Source: Bacteroides nordii WAL 11050 = JCM 12987
GTDB lineage: Bacteria > Bacteroidota > Bacteroidia > Bacteroidales > Bacteroidaceae
Reading direction: 5' to 3'
DNA length: 64,000 bases
NCBI GenBank assembly: GCA_000613465.1
Contig: BAJA01000004.1
Span: 124,001 to 188,000 of the forward strand
Both the position numbers and the translations under genes were made by a program. Under the pieces are notes generated by a model. It made no database searches, was not told the origin of the DNA, and saw nothing but the letters and a program-made list of their open reading frames with translations. This document shows, piece by piece, positions 56,901 to 64,000 of this stretch; the stretch's first letter is position 1; every line of letters begins with the position of its first letter.

Positions 56901-57321
56901 CGCTGAACCAGAAAGTGTCACTGAATGTATATACCAATGCACCAACAAGGCCACTACCCATGATGGTAACTAACTGGCCGGTGGTAATATTGTTTTCGTC
57001 TTTGATAATCAGCTTACGTACCAGATGGGTGATACTCCAGAAAAGGAACAGGATACAGGCTCCACTCATCAGGGCACTCATGTAATTTACCATTTTGGCT
57101 ACAGTGGTAGCATCTGAAGCAAACTGTGAGAACAGATTGGCTGTCAGCATGAAGAAAGGGGCGCCGGGCGGATGTCCGACCTCCAGTTTATAGCCGGTAG
57201 TAATGAACTCGGGACAATCCCAGAAACTGGCTGTCGGTTCTATTGTCATGCAATAGACCGTGGCAGCAATAATGAAAGTAAGCCAACCGATTAGGTTGTT
57301 TACGGTTTTGTACTGTTTCAT
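53965..57321 (-). CDS. DUF2723-family protein O-mannosyltransferase-like membrane protein
   Basis: 1118 residues. About 12 N-terminal membrane helices with NNLIGWLTFIIAATVYCMTIEPTASFWDCPEFITTGYKLEVGHPPGAPFF, the DUF2723 signature (quoted here as overlapping pieces: EPTASFWDCPEF, YKLEVGHPPGAPFF). Later SQPRERDYAYAGSFYAFAIW; the C-terminal soluble part has TPR-like helices (ALAALDYAEKMIPAYN, QLGQTEKADKIMDALAN). Distantly related to GT-C glycosyltransferases; suspected O-glycosylation of exported proteins. Confidence 0.85.
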   Translation of the reverse strand: MKQYKTVNNLIGWLTFIIAATVYCMTIEPTASFWDCPEFITTGYKLEVGHPPGAPFFMLTANLFSQFASDATTVAKMVNYMSALMSGACILFLFWSITHLVRKLIIKDENNITTGQLVTIMGSGLVGALVYTFSDTFWFSAVEGEVYAYSSLFTAVVFWLILKWEDVADEPHSDRWIILIAYLTGLSIGVHLLNLLCLPAIVLVYYYKKVPNANAKGSLLALFASMVLVGIVLYGIVPGVVKVGGWFELLFVNSMGLPFNTGVIVYIIILAASIIWGVYESYTETSRARMNISFMLTIALLGIPFYGHGVSSVIIGIIVLAALGLYLFAKNLNKKYQISARSMNTALLCTMMIMVGYSSYALIVIRSTANTPMDQNSPEDIFTLGEYLGREQYGTRPLFYGQAYSSKVALEVKDGYCIPVEANSTTKYIRKEKTSPDEKDSYVEVPGRVEYQYAQNMLFPRMYSSAHIPQYKGWVDIKGYDVPYDECGNAIMVNIPTQWENIKFFFRYQLNFMYWRYFMWNFAGRQNDIQGSGEIEHGNWITGIPFIDNWLVGDQSLLPQELKDNKGHNVFYCLPLLLGLIGLFWQAYCGQKGVQQFWVVFFLFFMTGIAIVLYLNQTPSQPRERDYAYAGSFYAFAIWVGMGVAGIIKLLRDYTKMQELPAAILVSALCLLVPIQMAGQTWDDHDRSGRYVARDFGQNYLMSLQESGNPIIFTNGDNDTFPLWYNQETEGFRTDARTCNLSYLQTDWYIDQMKRPAYDSPSLPITWDRVEYVEGTNEYIQIRPEIKKTIDALYAQADSSGNPEALQNIHNEFGEDPYELKNILKYWVRSDKEGLHVIPTDSIVIKIDKEAIRRSGMKIPEALGDSIPDHMNILLRDDNGNPKRALYKSELMMLEMLANANWERPMYMAITVGRENQLGMDKHFVQEGLASRFTPFETKKLGATIDSEKMYDNLMNKFKFGGIDKPGIYIDENVMRMCYTHRRVFAQLIEQLMKEGQKDKALAALDYAEKMIPAYNVPYDWQNGAVQMAEAYYQLGQTEKADKIMDALANKALEYMTWYLSLDDSQFFVSTREFEYHIALLNEELKLMEKYKSKLSENYSGKLDELYGMYVSRVKGTR

Positions 57322-57497
57322 TAAGACGATAGATGTTTATTCATTAACATGTTAAGTGGGCGCAAAGATAATGATTTACGTGTACAATAGAAGTAAAAGT
57401 AATAATTATTATAAGATTTTAGGAAGGGGACAGGAGGTAAAGTAGTCTCCTGCCTCCTGTAGGACTGTTTTATGCAAAGTTCTGCCTGCGGTCGGAT

Positions 57498-57842
57498 TTA
57501 TAATAGTGCTGCTATTTTACGGATATTATTTAGTTTGTCCATGAAACTTGCATTTTGCTTCGCTATTTGCATATTATAGTCCGTTTGCATGTTGACGAGC
57601 AACTTTGCATTGATGCCTAAGGCTGCTTCAAATAGCAATGCATATTCAGTTGTAATAGCACGTTTGGCATTCAGAACTTCATTTAATACGGAATAAGACA
57701 TACCGATTTGCGCAGCAAATCTCCGTTGTGAAATACCACGATATTCAATTTCTTCTTTCAATATATCCCCCGGATGTGTAGCCATACATGGTGTGAGGTT
57801 GTTGGCTATCATTTGGGGGGAAACTCCCTTTATTGTAATCAT
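57498..57842 (-). CDS. higA: HigA-type antitoxin (XRE family)
   Basis: 114 residues. HTH in EEIEYRGISQRRFAAQIGMSYSVLNEVLNAKRAIT, preceded by the HigA-typical MATHPGDILKEE. It lies 7 nt downstream of the toxin gene and likely represses their shared promoter. Confidence 0.88.
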   Translation of the reverse strand: MITIKGVSPQMIANNLTPCMATHPGDILKEEIEYRGISQRRFAAQIGMSYSVLNEVLNAKRAITTEYALLFEAALGINAKLLVNMQTDYNMQIAKQNASFMDKLNNIRKIAALL

Positions 57843-57849
57843 AATGAAC

Positions 57850-58167
57850 TTATTTATAATGGTTTGACAACTCTAATATGTTACACACTGTTATAACAGG
57901 CTCACTCTCTTGATGTGTTACAGTAAACTCAATTCTGTATTGATTGTTCACTCTTATTGACGAGATTCCTTGCTTGTCACCTGTGAGGATTTCGTAATTC
58001 AATGAATTGATACTGAATAAGTCTTCTATTTCATCAGCTTCTTCAAGCGTTTTAATGCGACGTATGTAGTTTTTGATAATTTCGGGTTGAAACCGATGCT
58101 TTTTATCAGGGGATATACCCTTTTCGTACAAGTCACGCAAATATTCTTTTTCAAATGTAACGACCAT
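57850..58167 (-). CDS. higB: HigB-type toxin (RelE/ParE superfamily)
   Basis: 105 residues. RelE-fold pattern: VTFEKEYLRDLYEKG, IIKNYIRRIKTLEEADEIEDLF, SINSLNYEILTGDKQGISSIRVNNQYRIEF. Such toxins cleave mRNA at the ribosome. Toxin-first order is the Hig hallmark. Confidence 0.88.
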   Translation of the reverse strand: MVVTFEKEYLRDLYEKGISPDKKHRFQPEIIKNYIRRIKTLEEADEIEDLFSINSLNYEILTGDKQGISSIRVNNQYRIEFTVTHQESEPVITVCNILELSNHYK

Positions 58168-58186
58168 ATTAGCTTGTTTGTTGTTA

Positions 58187-58194
58187 CAAAGATA
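58187..58194 (-). promoter_or_regulatory. Promoter -7 box for higBA
   Basis: Minus-strand TATCTTTG, about 20 nt from a TTTGC at 58212-58216 on the same strand; short leader of about 15 nt before the higB start. Confidence 0.65.
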
Positions 58195-58927
58195 GTACTT
58201 TTTTAAATTGTTTGCAAATTTGCGAACACTTTCTTATGCTGTTTTATCTTTTATAAAATGATACACCCAGATAGAAGTGACGTCTATTCCATCTGGGTGC
58301 AGGCCATTTCTTCATTCAGATGAAGAAAGCATGATTTCTATTTATCAATCATTCCAGGCTATAGAAACCGACTTGTTGCTTGTATAGGTAATCCCCTAAG
58401 CATTTCTTACATACTGGCAGGGGGATGAATACGGAGTGTGCTGTGCAAGCTTAGCAGAGTCTGATTATACAATCCGGCGGCTGCTGTGTTCTTATTTACT
58501 TCGGTGGATCGTACGCCAATGGATAAAGCCCCCTCTCGTAGAGTAACGTATAAAGCCTCGGTGTGTAACGTTGTTACATGTACATCTAAAACAACGTTAC
58601 ACACCGAGAAAAGGAACGTTCCTTTCTGAGAAAGACAAAGAATAACACCGAGTAACGGTAACGATGCTGTTTACAGGCACTTCCGCCACCGAAAAGATAG
58701 AGCTGTGATCTTCGTTACTGATCTGATTTGAATCAAACTGAATCCTATTTTTATGGTACACGGGGATAAGACAGATCGGGCAGATGACAACGGATTTTTT
58801 TATTGGTAATCAGGAAGTAAGAAAATCTGATCCGTCGTCATCCGTTTTACCAGTTTCATCCGTGTGCCTATAGAAAGCACAAAGCTATTTTAGCTTCTTC
58901 TGCATGTTAATGAGCGAATATGAGCAG
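58195..58927. other. Noncoding stretch with several inverted repeats
   Basis: No credible gene. Notable structures: hairpin CACCCAGAT (58264-58272) with ATCTGGGTG (58291-58299); a perfect 19-bp inverted repeat 58557-58575 against 58590-58608 (core GTGTGTAACGTTGTT) with a 14-nt loop; and the 16-bp perfect palindrome AAAGGAACGTTCCTTT (58610-58625) directly beside it. Further partial copies of GAGTAACG lie around. Confidence 0.6.
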
Positions 58928-58945
58928 AGCCCTTCGGGCTTTTTT
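58928..58945 (+). terminator. Plus-strand terminator overlapping the znuC stop
   Basis: AGCCC TTC GGGCT followed by TTTTT (58928-58945) on the plus strand; no plus-strand gene precedes it. On the minus strand the same hairpin directly follows the znuC stop but lacks the U run. Confidence 0.6.
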
Positions 58946-59729
58946 AATCGTGATGATGGTGATGTTCTCCCAATATGCGGTGCGGTAACGTTCCGTGCCC
59001 CAATAATTCGATAGGGCAGTTGAAGTTACGTTCCAGCCACTCTGTAGTGACACCCGCGTCCGGATGATAATCTAACGTTTCGTTGACACAAGCGATAGAT
59101 TTTACCTGCTGTAATACCGTGCCAATGTCATGGCTGACAAGGATAATGGCACATTCCTTGTTTATCTCTGCCAAAAGCTCATAGAGGCGGGCTTCAAAGC
59201 GTTTATCGATATAAGTGCTTGGTTCGTCGAGAATGAGAACAGACGGATCACTGACAATGGCACGTCCTAACAGGGCACGTTGCAATTGTCCGCCACTGAG
59301 CTGTCCGATGGCACGTTTCTCCAGACCTTCCAGTCCCATACGGGCGATGACAGCATGAACTTTTTCGTGCTGCCGGGCTGTAAACTTGCTGATAAGCGAT
59401 TTTTTAGAACTCAGTCCGGAGAGTATTACTTCTTCTACAGAGATGGGAAATTTGCGGTCTATTGTGTTGTATTGAGGCAAATAACCCATAAAAAACTGGG
59501 AGTTGAGTGCCGGGAGTTGTGAGTGGTCTGCTCCATAATAAGTGATTTTTCCGGCAGTAGGTTTCAGCAATCCTAACATACATCTGATGAGGGTGGTCTT
59601 TCCACCTCCATTCGGTCCGATAATTCCTAAGAAGTCACGTTCATATACAGTGAGGTTAACGTCGTGCAATACTGTACGACCATCATATCCGGCGGAGAGT
59701 CCACGAACTTCTATAATCGGTTGTGCCAT
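58944..59729 (-). CDS. znuC: Zinc/manganese ABC transporter ATP-binding protein
   Basis: 261 residues. Walker A GPNGGGKTTL, signature LSGGQLQRALLGRAI, Walker B VLILDEPSTYID, and switch VSHD. The C terminus ends HHHHHD, a metal-binding tail not normally seen in other ABC ATPases. Starts 12 nt after the repaired znuA stop. No permease gene follows. Confidence 0.9.
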   Translation of the reverse strand: MAQPIIEVRGLSAGYDGRTVLHDVNLTVYERDFLGIIGPNGGGKTTLIRCMLGLLKPTAGKITYYGADHSQLPALNSQFFMGYLPQYNTIDRKFPISVEEVILSGLSSKKSLISKFTARQHEKVHAVIARMGLEGLEKRAIGQLSGGQLQRALLGRAIVSDPSVLILDEPSTYIDKRFEARLYELLAEINKECAIILVSHDIGTVLQQVKSIACVNETLDYHPDAGVTTEWLERNFNCPIELLGHGTLPHRILGEHHHHHD

Positions 59730-59741
59730 AATCGGAGAATC

Positions 59742-60625
59742 TTATTTCTTGTTATGATCCGTTAGCGCCTGGGCAACAGCTAACATTTCGGCTTCCCAAT
59801 TATAACTCAGCGGTTGATAGGAACAATGCCGGTACCGGTTTCCCGGGCAATAATTTCTGCGTTGCGGCGGTCAAATTCCGGTTGTATGAAAATGATGCGG
59901 ACATCTTTCTGGCGACAGAGGTCTACCAGGTCTTTTAGATGAGCAGGTGAAGGTTCTTTTCCGCCCTCTTCGATACTGATCTGCTGCAAACCGTAGTCGC
60001 GGGCAAAATAGGAGAGAGCCGGATGGTAAATCATAAAGCTTTGGGTTGTACCGGGCTGTTGCAGGGTTTTCCTGATGATGCTGTCGGTATGCATAATGCG
60101 TTGGCAAAGGCTGTCATAGCGGTTCAGATAGTAAGCCTCATTCTCTTTGTCAAGCTGGCAGAGAGCCTTGTAGGTGTTGCGGGCAATGATCAGTGCATTA
60201 TTGGTTGAGTTCCAGATGTGCGGTTCTACCCCACCGGCATGCTGGTGATCGCCATGGTCGTGTGCCTCTCCGAGGATAAGATCGATATCTTTGGAAGTAT
60301 CGAAGATCTGTATGTGCGGGGTATTGTCTATCAGGCGATCCATCCATACTTGTTCGAAGCCGATATAGCCAATGCGGAGATATGCCTTACTGTCTCCCAG
60401 CGAAACGAGCTGCTGGGGGGTAGGATCGTAAGTCTCCGGACTGCTGCCTTTGGGTACGATACTGATGACGTCGAACTTGTCTCCGGCAATAGCTTCGGTA
60501 AAATAACGCTGGGGTTCTATGGTGACAGCAATGACGGGTTTCTCATTATCTTGACTCTTCCCGGACTTACCCATGTTGCAGGAAACCAGAAGAACGATTA
60601 TCAGAAGAAGAGGTATATGTTTCAT
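59742..60625 (-). pseudogene. znuA: Zinc ABC transporter substrate-binding lipoprotein, one late frameshift
   Basis: About 294 residues once repaired. Lipoprotein signal (LLLIIVLLVSC). ZnuA fold: AVTIEPQRYFTEAIAGDKF, GSSPETYDPTPQQLV, the His-rich loop EAHDHGDHQHAGGVEPHIWN, and YHPALSYFARDYGL. The frame stops after GTGIVPINR; adding one C (coding; plus-strand GG at 59812-59813) restores GIVPINPLSYNWEAEMLAV and ends at 59742. The lost tail is about 23 residues, so the protein would probably fail without it. Confidence 0.87.
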
Positions 60626-60664
60626 ATATTCTTTGGGTTTAGTATATTTTCCCTCCGGCAGCCT

Positions 60665-61306
60665 TTATTTTCTTGCTCTTAGTATTTCCCGTTTTCCTCC
60701 CGGAGGGCCGGGGAGACGTTCTACAGTAAATCCTGCTGTCTGAAGCATCCGGCGTACTACTCCTTTGGCGCAATAGGTGGTAAGTATGCCTTTCTCGCCC
60801 ATTATAACGTGTAACCGGTCGAATAGTTCTTGTGACCACATCTCCGGCTGCTTTTCGGGAGCAAAAGCATCGAAGTAAATAATGTCAAATGAGCGATCCG
60901 TAGTCAACGTTGTAAAGTCGGCTTGTACCTTCCTTAACGTAAAACAGGGGGTTATTATTGTATCCTCTTCCCAGGGAATAATATGTAGCGTTTTGAATAG
61001 CGGATTGTCACTATAGCCCAATGGTTCTATCATTTCCCAGGGGAGTGGGTAGAGCTCAATTCCGGTGTAGTGTACTTTTCTTTGAGTCGATTCGGCTGTT
61101 TCGAGTGTCAGCAGGGCATTCAAACCTGTTCCGAAACCTATTTCGAGGATATGCGGCTCGGCCACTTCAGAGGCATTCAGACCCATGTCAATAAAGATAT
61201 GTTGAGATTCTGTACGTGCGCCTTTCACGGAATGATAGTGTTCGTTCAATTCCGGCACAAAAAGGGTAGCGCTCCCGTCGGCTGTTTGTTCGATAACCCG
61301 TTTCAT
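60665..61306 (-). CDS. mnmD: tRNA (5-methylaminomethyl-2-thiouridine) methyltransferase MnmD
   Basis: 213 residues, DUF752/Methyltransf_30. Motifs: SATLFVPELNEHYHSVKGARTESQHIF (in two overlapping pieces NEHYHSVKGARTES and ESQHIFIDMG), ILEIGFGTGLNALLT (SAM site), FDIIYFDAFAPEKQPEMWSQ, and LTTYCAKGVVRRMLQTAGF. This is the MnmD half of MnmC, without the FAD domain. Modifies tRNA wobble uridine. Confidence 0.92.
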   Translation of the reverse strand: MKRVIEQTADGSATLFVPELNEHYHSVKGARTESQHIFIDMGLNASEVAEPHILEIGFGTGLNALLTLETAESTQRKVHYTGIELYPLPWEMIEPLGYSDNPLFKTLHIIPWEEDTIITPCFTLRKVQADFTTLTTDRSFDIIYFDAFAPEKQPEMWSQELFDRLHVIMGEKGILTTYCAKGVVRRMLQTAGFTVERLPGPPGGKREILRARK

Positions 61307-61311
61307 GATGA

Positions 61312-61788
61312 TTATATGACGAAATTGATAATGCCTTTCAGTGCAAGCAACATGAGAATATAACGTATCAGCTTACCGGCAAACATAGAAATTGTCGTGA
61401 GCCATATATTGCTGCGCATGAACCCTAACGCAATGGCAATCACCTCCCCTACAAACGGAAGGAAAGCAAAAAACGCCATAAGTGCCCCTTTGCCTTGCAG
61501 AAATGCCTCCATGCGGTCCACTTTCTCCTTTTTTACTTTGAAGTATTTCTCTATCCAGTCTACCTTGCCGAGATGCCCCATATAATAGCAGGTCATACCA
61601 CCTAAGGTGTTGCCCAATGCAGCAGCAAGCACACAGGTGACCGGGCTTAATCCTACTTCTACTAATGCTACCAACACCAGTTCGGAGCTGAACGGAACTA
61701 TGCTTCCTGCTAATAGGGCAGAAAGAAACAAGCCAGGGATACCCCAGTCGATAAGTAGCTGTATTACTGAGTTTATAAAAGCGTCCAT
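61312..61788 (-). CDS. YqaA/DedA-like VTT-domain membrane protein
   Basis: 158 residues with about four hydrophobic segments; LSALLAGSIVPFSSELVLVAL and GNTLGGMTCYYMGHLGK are typical for the YqaA branch of the VTT family. Possible lipid or ion transport role. Its start overlaps the previous gene's end by 16 nt. Confidence 0.85.
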   Translation of the reverse strand: MDAFINSVIQLLIDWGIPGLFLSALLAGSIVPFSSELVLVALVEVGLSPVTCVLAAALGNTLGGMTCYYMGHLGKVDWIEKYFKVKKEKVDRMEAFLQGKGALMAFFAFLPFVGEVIAIALGFMRSNIWLTTISMFAGKLIRYILMLLALKGIINFVI

Positions 61789-62777
61789 ATGTTGAAGCAG
61801 AATAAGAGGATTAATCCGATGGTGGAACCGATAAAGAATACGTTAGAAGTCTTGCTGCTGGTCAATACAAAAAGATGTCCTACGAGAATGCTGACACCGA
61901 TCAGAAGGAGTGACATCAGATCCATGCAGTGTATCGGTTGCAGAAGTATGAACAGGAAGATACAGAAGTTCAGGAATATCAGAAAGTGCAGATAGGAACG
62001 CGTTCGTATTTTATCTTCATATCCGCTAACAATGCAATGGGCTGCACTGACAATGAACAGGATAAACAGATAGATCAATGTGACAAGCTCCCAAAGCTGT
62101 AGATTCTTTCCAAACTCTATAGGCTGAAAATGAACCAGTTCAATGAATGGTTGGTAGAATAACTCCATCTCTCCGTAGAAGAAAGCATGCCCTAATAAGA
62201 ACCAATAGGGAAGGCTTATTCCGATGATAGCTCCGCAGAAACTGCGTATTGTGAGCGACTGAAACGAGTAAGCTCCTATCAGCCAAAGAGGGATGAAGTA
62301 GAGTAATTGTGGAAATAATAAACTTCCTGCACCAATAAAGGCGAAGGAATGGAATATATAGCTCACCGGATGAGGCTGCTGGTAGCTTTTGAACAGGAAA
62401 AACAAGGAGATAAGGAAAGCTACGGCAGCTACATCGCCTGCATATAGCAAATGCATACCCGGACAGATGGTAACTAAAAGAAAGTAAAGTGACGTCTGTA
62501 CCGAGGCGCGCATACGGATAATAGTGAATGTATTGTTCAACTCAATCAAGAAATAACCGATAGCCGCGTATAGCATAAAACTGATCATCCTGTTTGCCCA
62601 GGAAGGCAGGCAGGAGGTGCAAATAGATTGCCACAAAGCGTATCCTGTATCTTTTGCTGAACTCATATCAGGCAAAAGAAAAGAGGTACATATCCAGCAG
62701 ACTGTGCAGATAAGAATGACAACAGGCAATGTAAACCGCCCTGCTGTCACCCGGCCTTGTAATCTATTATTTCTCAT
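61773..62777 (-). CDS. Polytopic membrane protein, unknown function
   Basis: 334 residues with around ten hydrophobic helices (VVILICTVCWICTSFLLP, MISFMLYAAIGYFLIEL, AAVAFLISLFFLFKSY, LVTLIYLFILFIVSAAHCI, YLHFLIFLNFCIFLFILLQ). I do not recognise the family; Bacteroidota genomes carry such proteins beside purD. Overlaps the yqaA-like gene; 31 nt after purD. Confidence 0.7.
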   Translation of the reverse strand: MRNNRLQGRVTAGRFTLPVVILICTVCWICTSFLLPDMSSAKDTGYALWQSICTSCLPSWANRMISFMLYAAIGYFLIELNNTFTIIRMRASVQTSLYFLLVTICPGMHLLYAGDVAAVAFLISLFFLFKSYQQPHPVSYIFHSFAFIGAGSLLFPQLLYFIPLWLIGAYSFQSLTIRSFCGAIIGISLPYWFLLGHAFFYGEMELFYQPFIELVHFQPIEFGKNLQLWELVTLIYLFILFIVSAAHCIVSGYEDKIRTRSYLHFLIFLNFCIFLFILLQPIHCMDLMSLLLIGVSILVGHLFVLTSSKTSNVFFIGSTIGLILLFCFNIWTLL

Positions 62778-62808
62778 TATAACCTTATAACCCTATAACT
62801 CTCCCTCA

Positions 62809-64000
62809 CTACAGATCAAAGCCAATATCTCTTCGAAGATTCTTCTTCTCAAACTGTATCATTTCAGCCACTTTATAGCTTTTTGCCAGTGCTTCTTCTT
62901 TGGTATTTCCATATGAACTGATAGCAATGACACGTCCGCCGCTGGTTACTACTTGTCCGTCTTTTAGGGTAGTACCTGCATGGAATAGGATGCTGTCTGT
63001 GGCGGCAGCCTGATCGAAGCCAGTGATAGGGAATCCTTTTTCGTAAGTTTCCGGATAACCGCCACTTACCAACATCACACAAGCCGCCGTACGTGGGTCT
63101 ATTTCCAGCGTTTTTGTATCGAGGTTCTTCTCTGCCACACCTTCAAAGAGCTCTACGAGATCACTCTTGACACGAAGCATAACGCTTTCTGTCTCAGGGT
63201 CGCCCATACGAACATTATATTCAATAACCATTGGCTCTCCTTTTACTTTTATCAATCCTAAGAAGATAAAGCCTTTGTAAAGAATGCCTTCTTCTTTCAA
63301 GCCATTTACAGTAGGTTCGATAATACGCGTACGTACTTTCTCCATGAATTCATCATTGGCGAACGGAACAGGCGTAACGCTTCCCATACCACCGGTATTA
63401 AGTCCCTTATCACCTTCGCCGATACGTTTGTAGTCTTTGGCTACGGGAAGTACTTTGTAATGTTCGCTGTCTGTCAGTACGAATACACTGCATTCAATGC
63501 CACTGAGGAACTCTTCAATGACTACCGTTGCCGAAGCATTGCCAAACATACCGCTAAGCATCTCTTTCAGCTCCTTTTTAGCTTCATCCAAAGTAGGGAG
63601 GATCAGAACACCTTTTCCGGCACAAAGTCCGTCAGCTTTCAGAACATAGGGAGCTTCCAGCGTTTCGAGGAAAGCAAAACCTTCTTCCAATGTGTCTGCT
63701 GTGATGCTTTTATAACGTGCGGTAGGGATATTATGACGTTGCATGAACTCTTTGGCAAACTCTTTACTACCTTCCAAGCGTGCTCCTTCGCGGGTAGGGC
63801 CGATGATGGCAATGTGCTGTGTCTCAGGATTTCCCTGAAAGTAGTCGTAAATACCTTCAACTAATGGGTCTTCGGGACCAACTACAATCATGCTGATGTT
63901 TTCCTTAAGAACGAATGCCTTTAATGCATTAAAATCGGTAGCTTTGATGTTCACGTTTTCGCCTACAGAAGAGGTACCGGCATTACCGGGGGCGATGTAT
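62809..64000 (-). CDS. purD: Phosphoribosylamine-glycine ligase, 5' end cut off
   Basis: GARS of purine synthesis. Upstream of the GTG-like codon at 63954, the frame continues to the window edge as [16 protein letters not shown], the usual N-terminal segment, so the gene runs past 64000. ATP-grasp motifs: [71 protein letters not shown], and [12 protein letters not shown]. Confidence 0.95.
   Translation of the reverse strand, partial: YIAPGNAGTSSVGENVNIKATDFNALKAFVLKENISMIVVGPEDPLVEGIYDYFQGNPETQHIAIIGPTREGARLEGSKEFAKEFMQRHNIPTARYKSITADTLEEGFAFLETLEAPYVLKADGLCAGKGVLILPTLDEAKKELKEMLSGMFGNASATVVIEEFLSGIECSVFVLTDSEHYKVLPVAKDYKRIGEGDKGLNTGGMGSVTPVPFANDEFMEKVRTRIIEPTVNGLKEEGILYKGFIFLGLIKVKGEPMVIEYNVRMGDPETESVMLRVKSDLVELFEGVAEKNLDTKTLEIDPRTAACVMLVSGGYPETYEKGFPITGFDQAAATDSILFHAGTTLKDGQVVTSGGRVIAISSYGNTKEEALAKSYKVAEMIQFEKKNLRRDIGFDL

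Noticed and set aside
58407..58604. 65-codon minus-strand open frame in the noncoding stretch
   Set aside because: Runs through the perfect inverted repeat and has no recognisable start signal or composition of a gene.

Overview
The window looks like a chromosome segment of a gut Bacteroides (Bacteroidota). The evidence is the SusC/SusD pair, an ECF-sigma/FecR switch, hybrid-regulator and TPR-type regulators, T9SS-type C-terminal sorting domains, promoter -7 boxes of the TAnnTTTG type with little Shine-Dalgarno signal, and the Bacteroidota gene order ftsX-DUF3098-uppP-truB-queA-folK.

Layout. 1-1006: 3' part of a GH105 unsaturated glycuronyl hydrolase. 1149-18414 (minus): one long locus led by ECF sigma and FecR, then SusC, SusD, two secreted beta-propeller/Ig proteins with sorting tails, an OPA-type MFS transporter, two secreted EEP-fold phosphoesterases, NanE (ManNAc-6-P epimerase), a phosphohexomutase and an acetyl-esterase. 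It has no glycoside hydrolase and is rich in phosphosugar functions, so I propose it feeds on a phosphate-containing, possibly ManNAc-containing, glycan. 18682-25649: housekeeping genes (methyltransferase, ftsX, uppP, truB, queA, folK, and metK behind a SAM-II-like riboswitch).

26277-40648: an accessory region with a degenerate hybrid regulator, a regularly spaced palindrome array, a membrane-spanning TPR/HTH protein, a DUF3244 protein, and a secreted-protein module. The module holds two S74-chaperone proteins, two BspA-like LRR proteins and a 1630-residue gingipain-family (C25) protease, and it is bracketed by two 83-nt near-identical repeats. 40792-45706: LOG, DUF4271, hemD, rnpA, yidD, tatD, tyrS and tRNA-Gln. 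45798-47219: an intact ISL3-like insertion sequence with perfect inverted ends and an 8-bp target duplication. 47432-52212: kduI, kduD, DUF4861 and a sulfatase (uronate/sulfated glycan use). 52319-64000 (minus): queG, a polysaccharide deacetylase, a DUF2723 membrane protein, a HigBA toxin-antitoxin pair, a 750-nt noncoding stretch rich in inverted repeats, then znuC, znuA, mnmD, a yqaA-like gene, a membrane protein and purD (cut by the window end).

Six genes (phosphohexomutase, susC, truB, one S74 gene, the sulfatase, znuA) are each broken by one or two small indels, eight in all. Six of the eight are best explained as one C/G lost from a short C/G run, and every repaired length is a multiple of three. 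I read most of these as sequence errors rather than real gene death.
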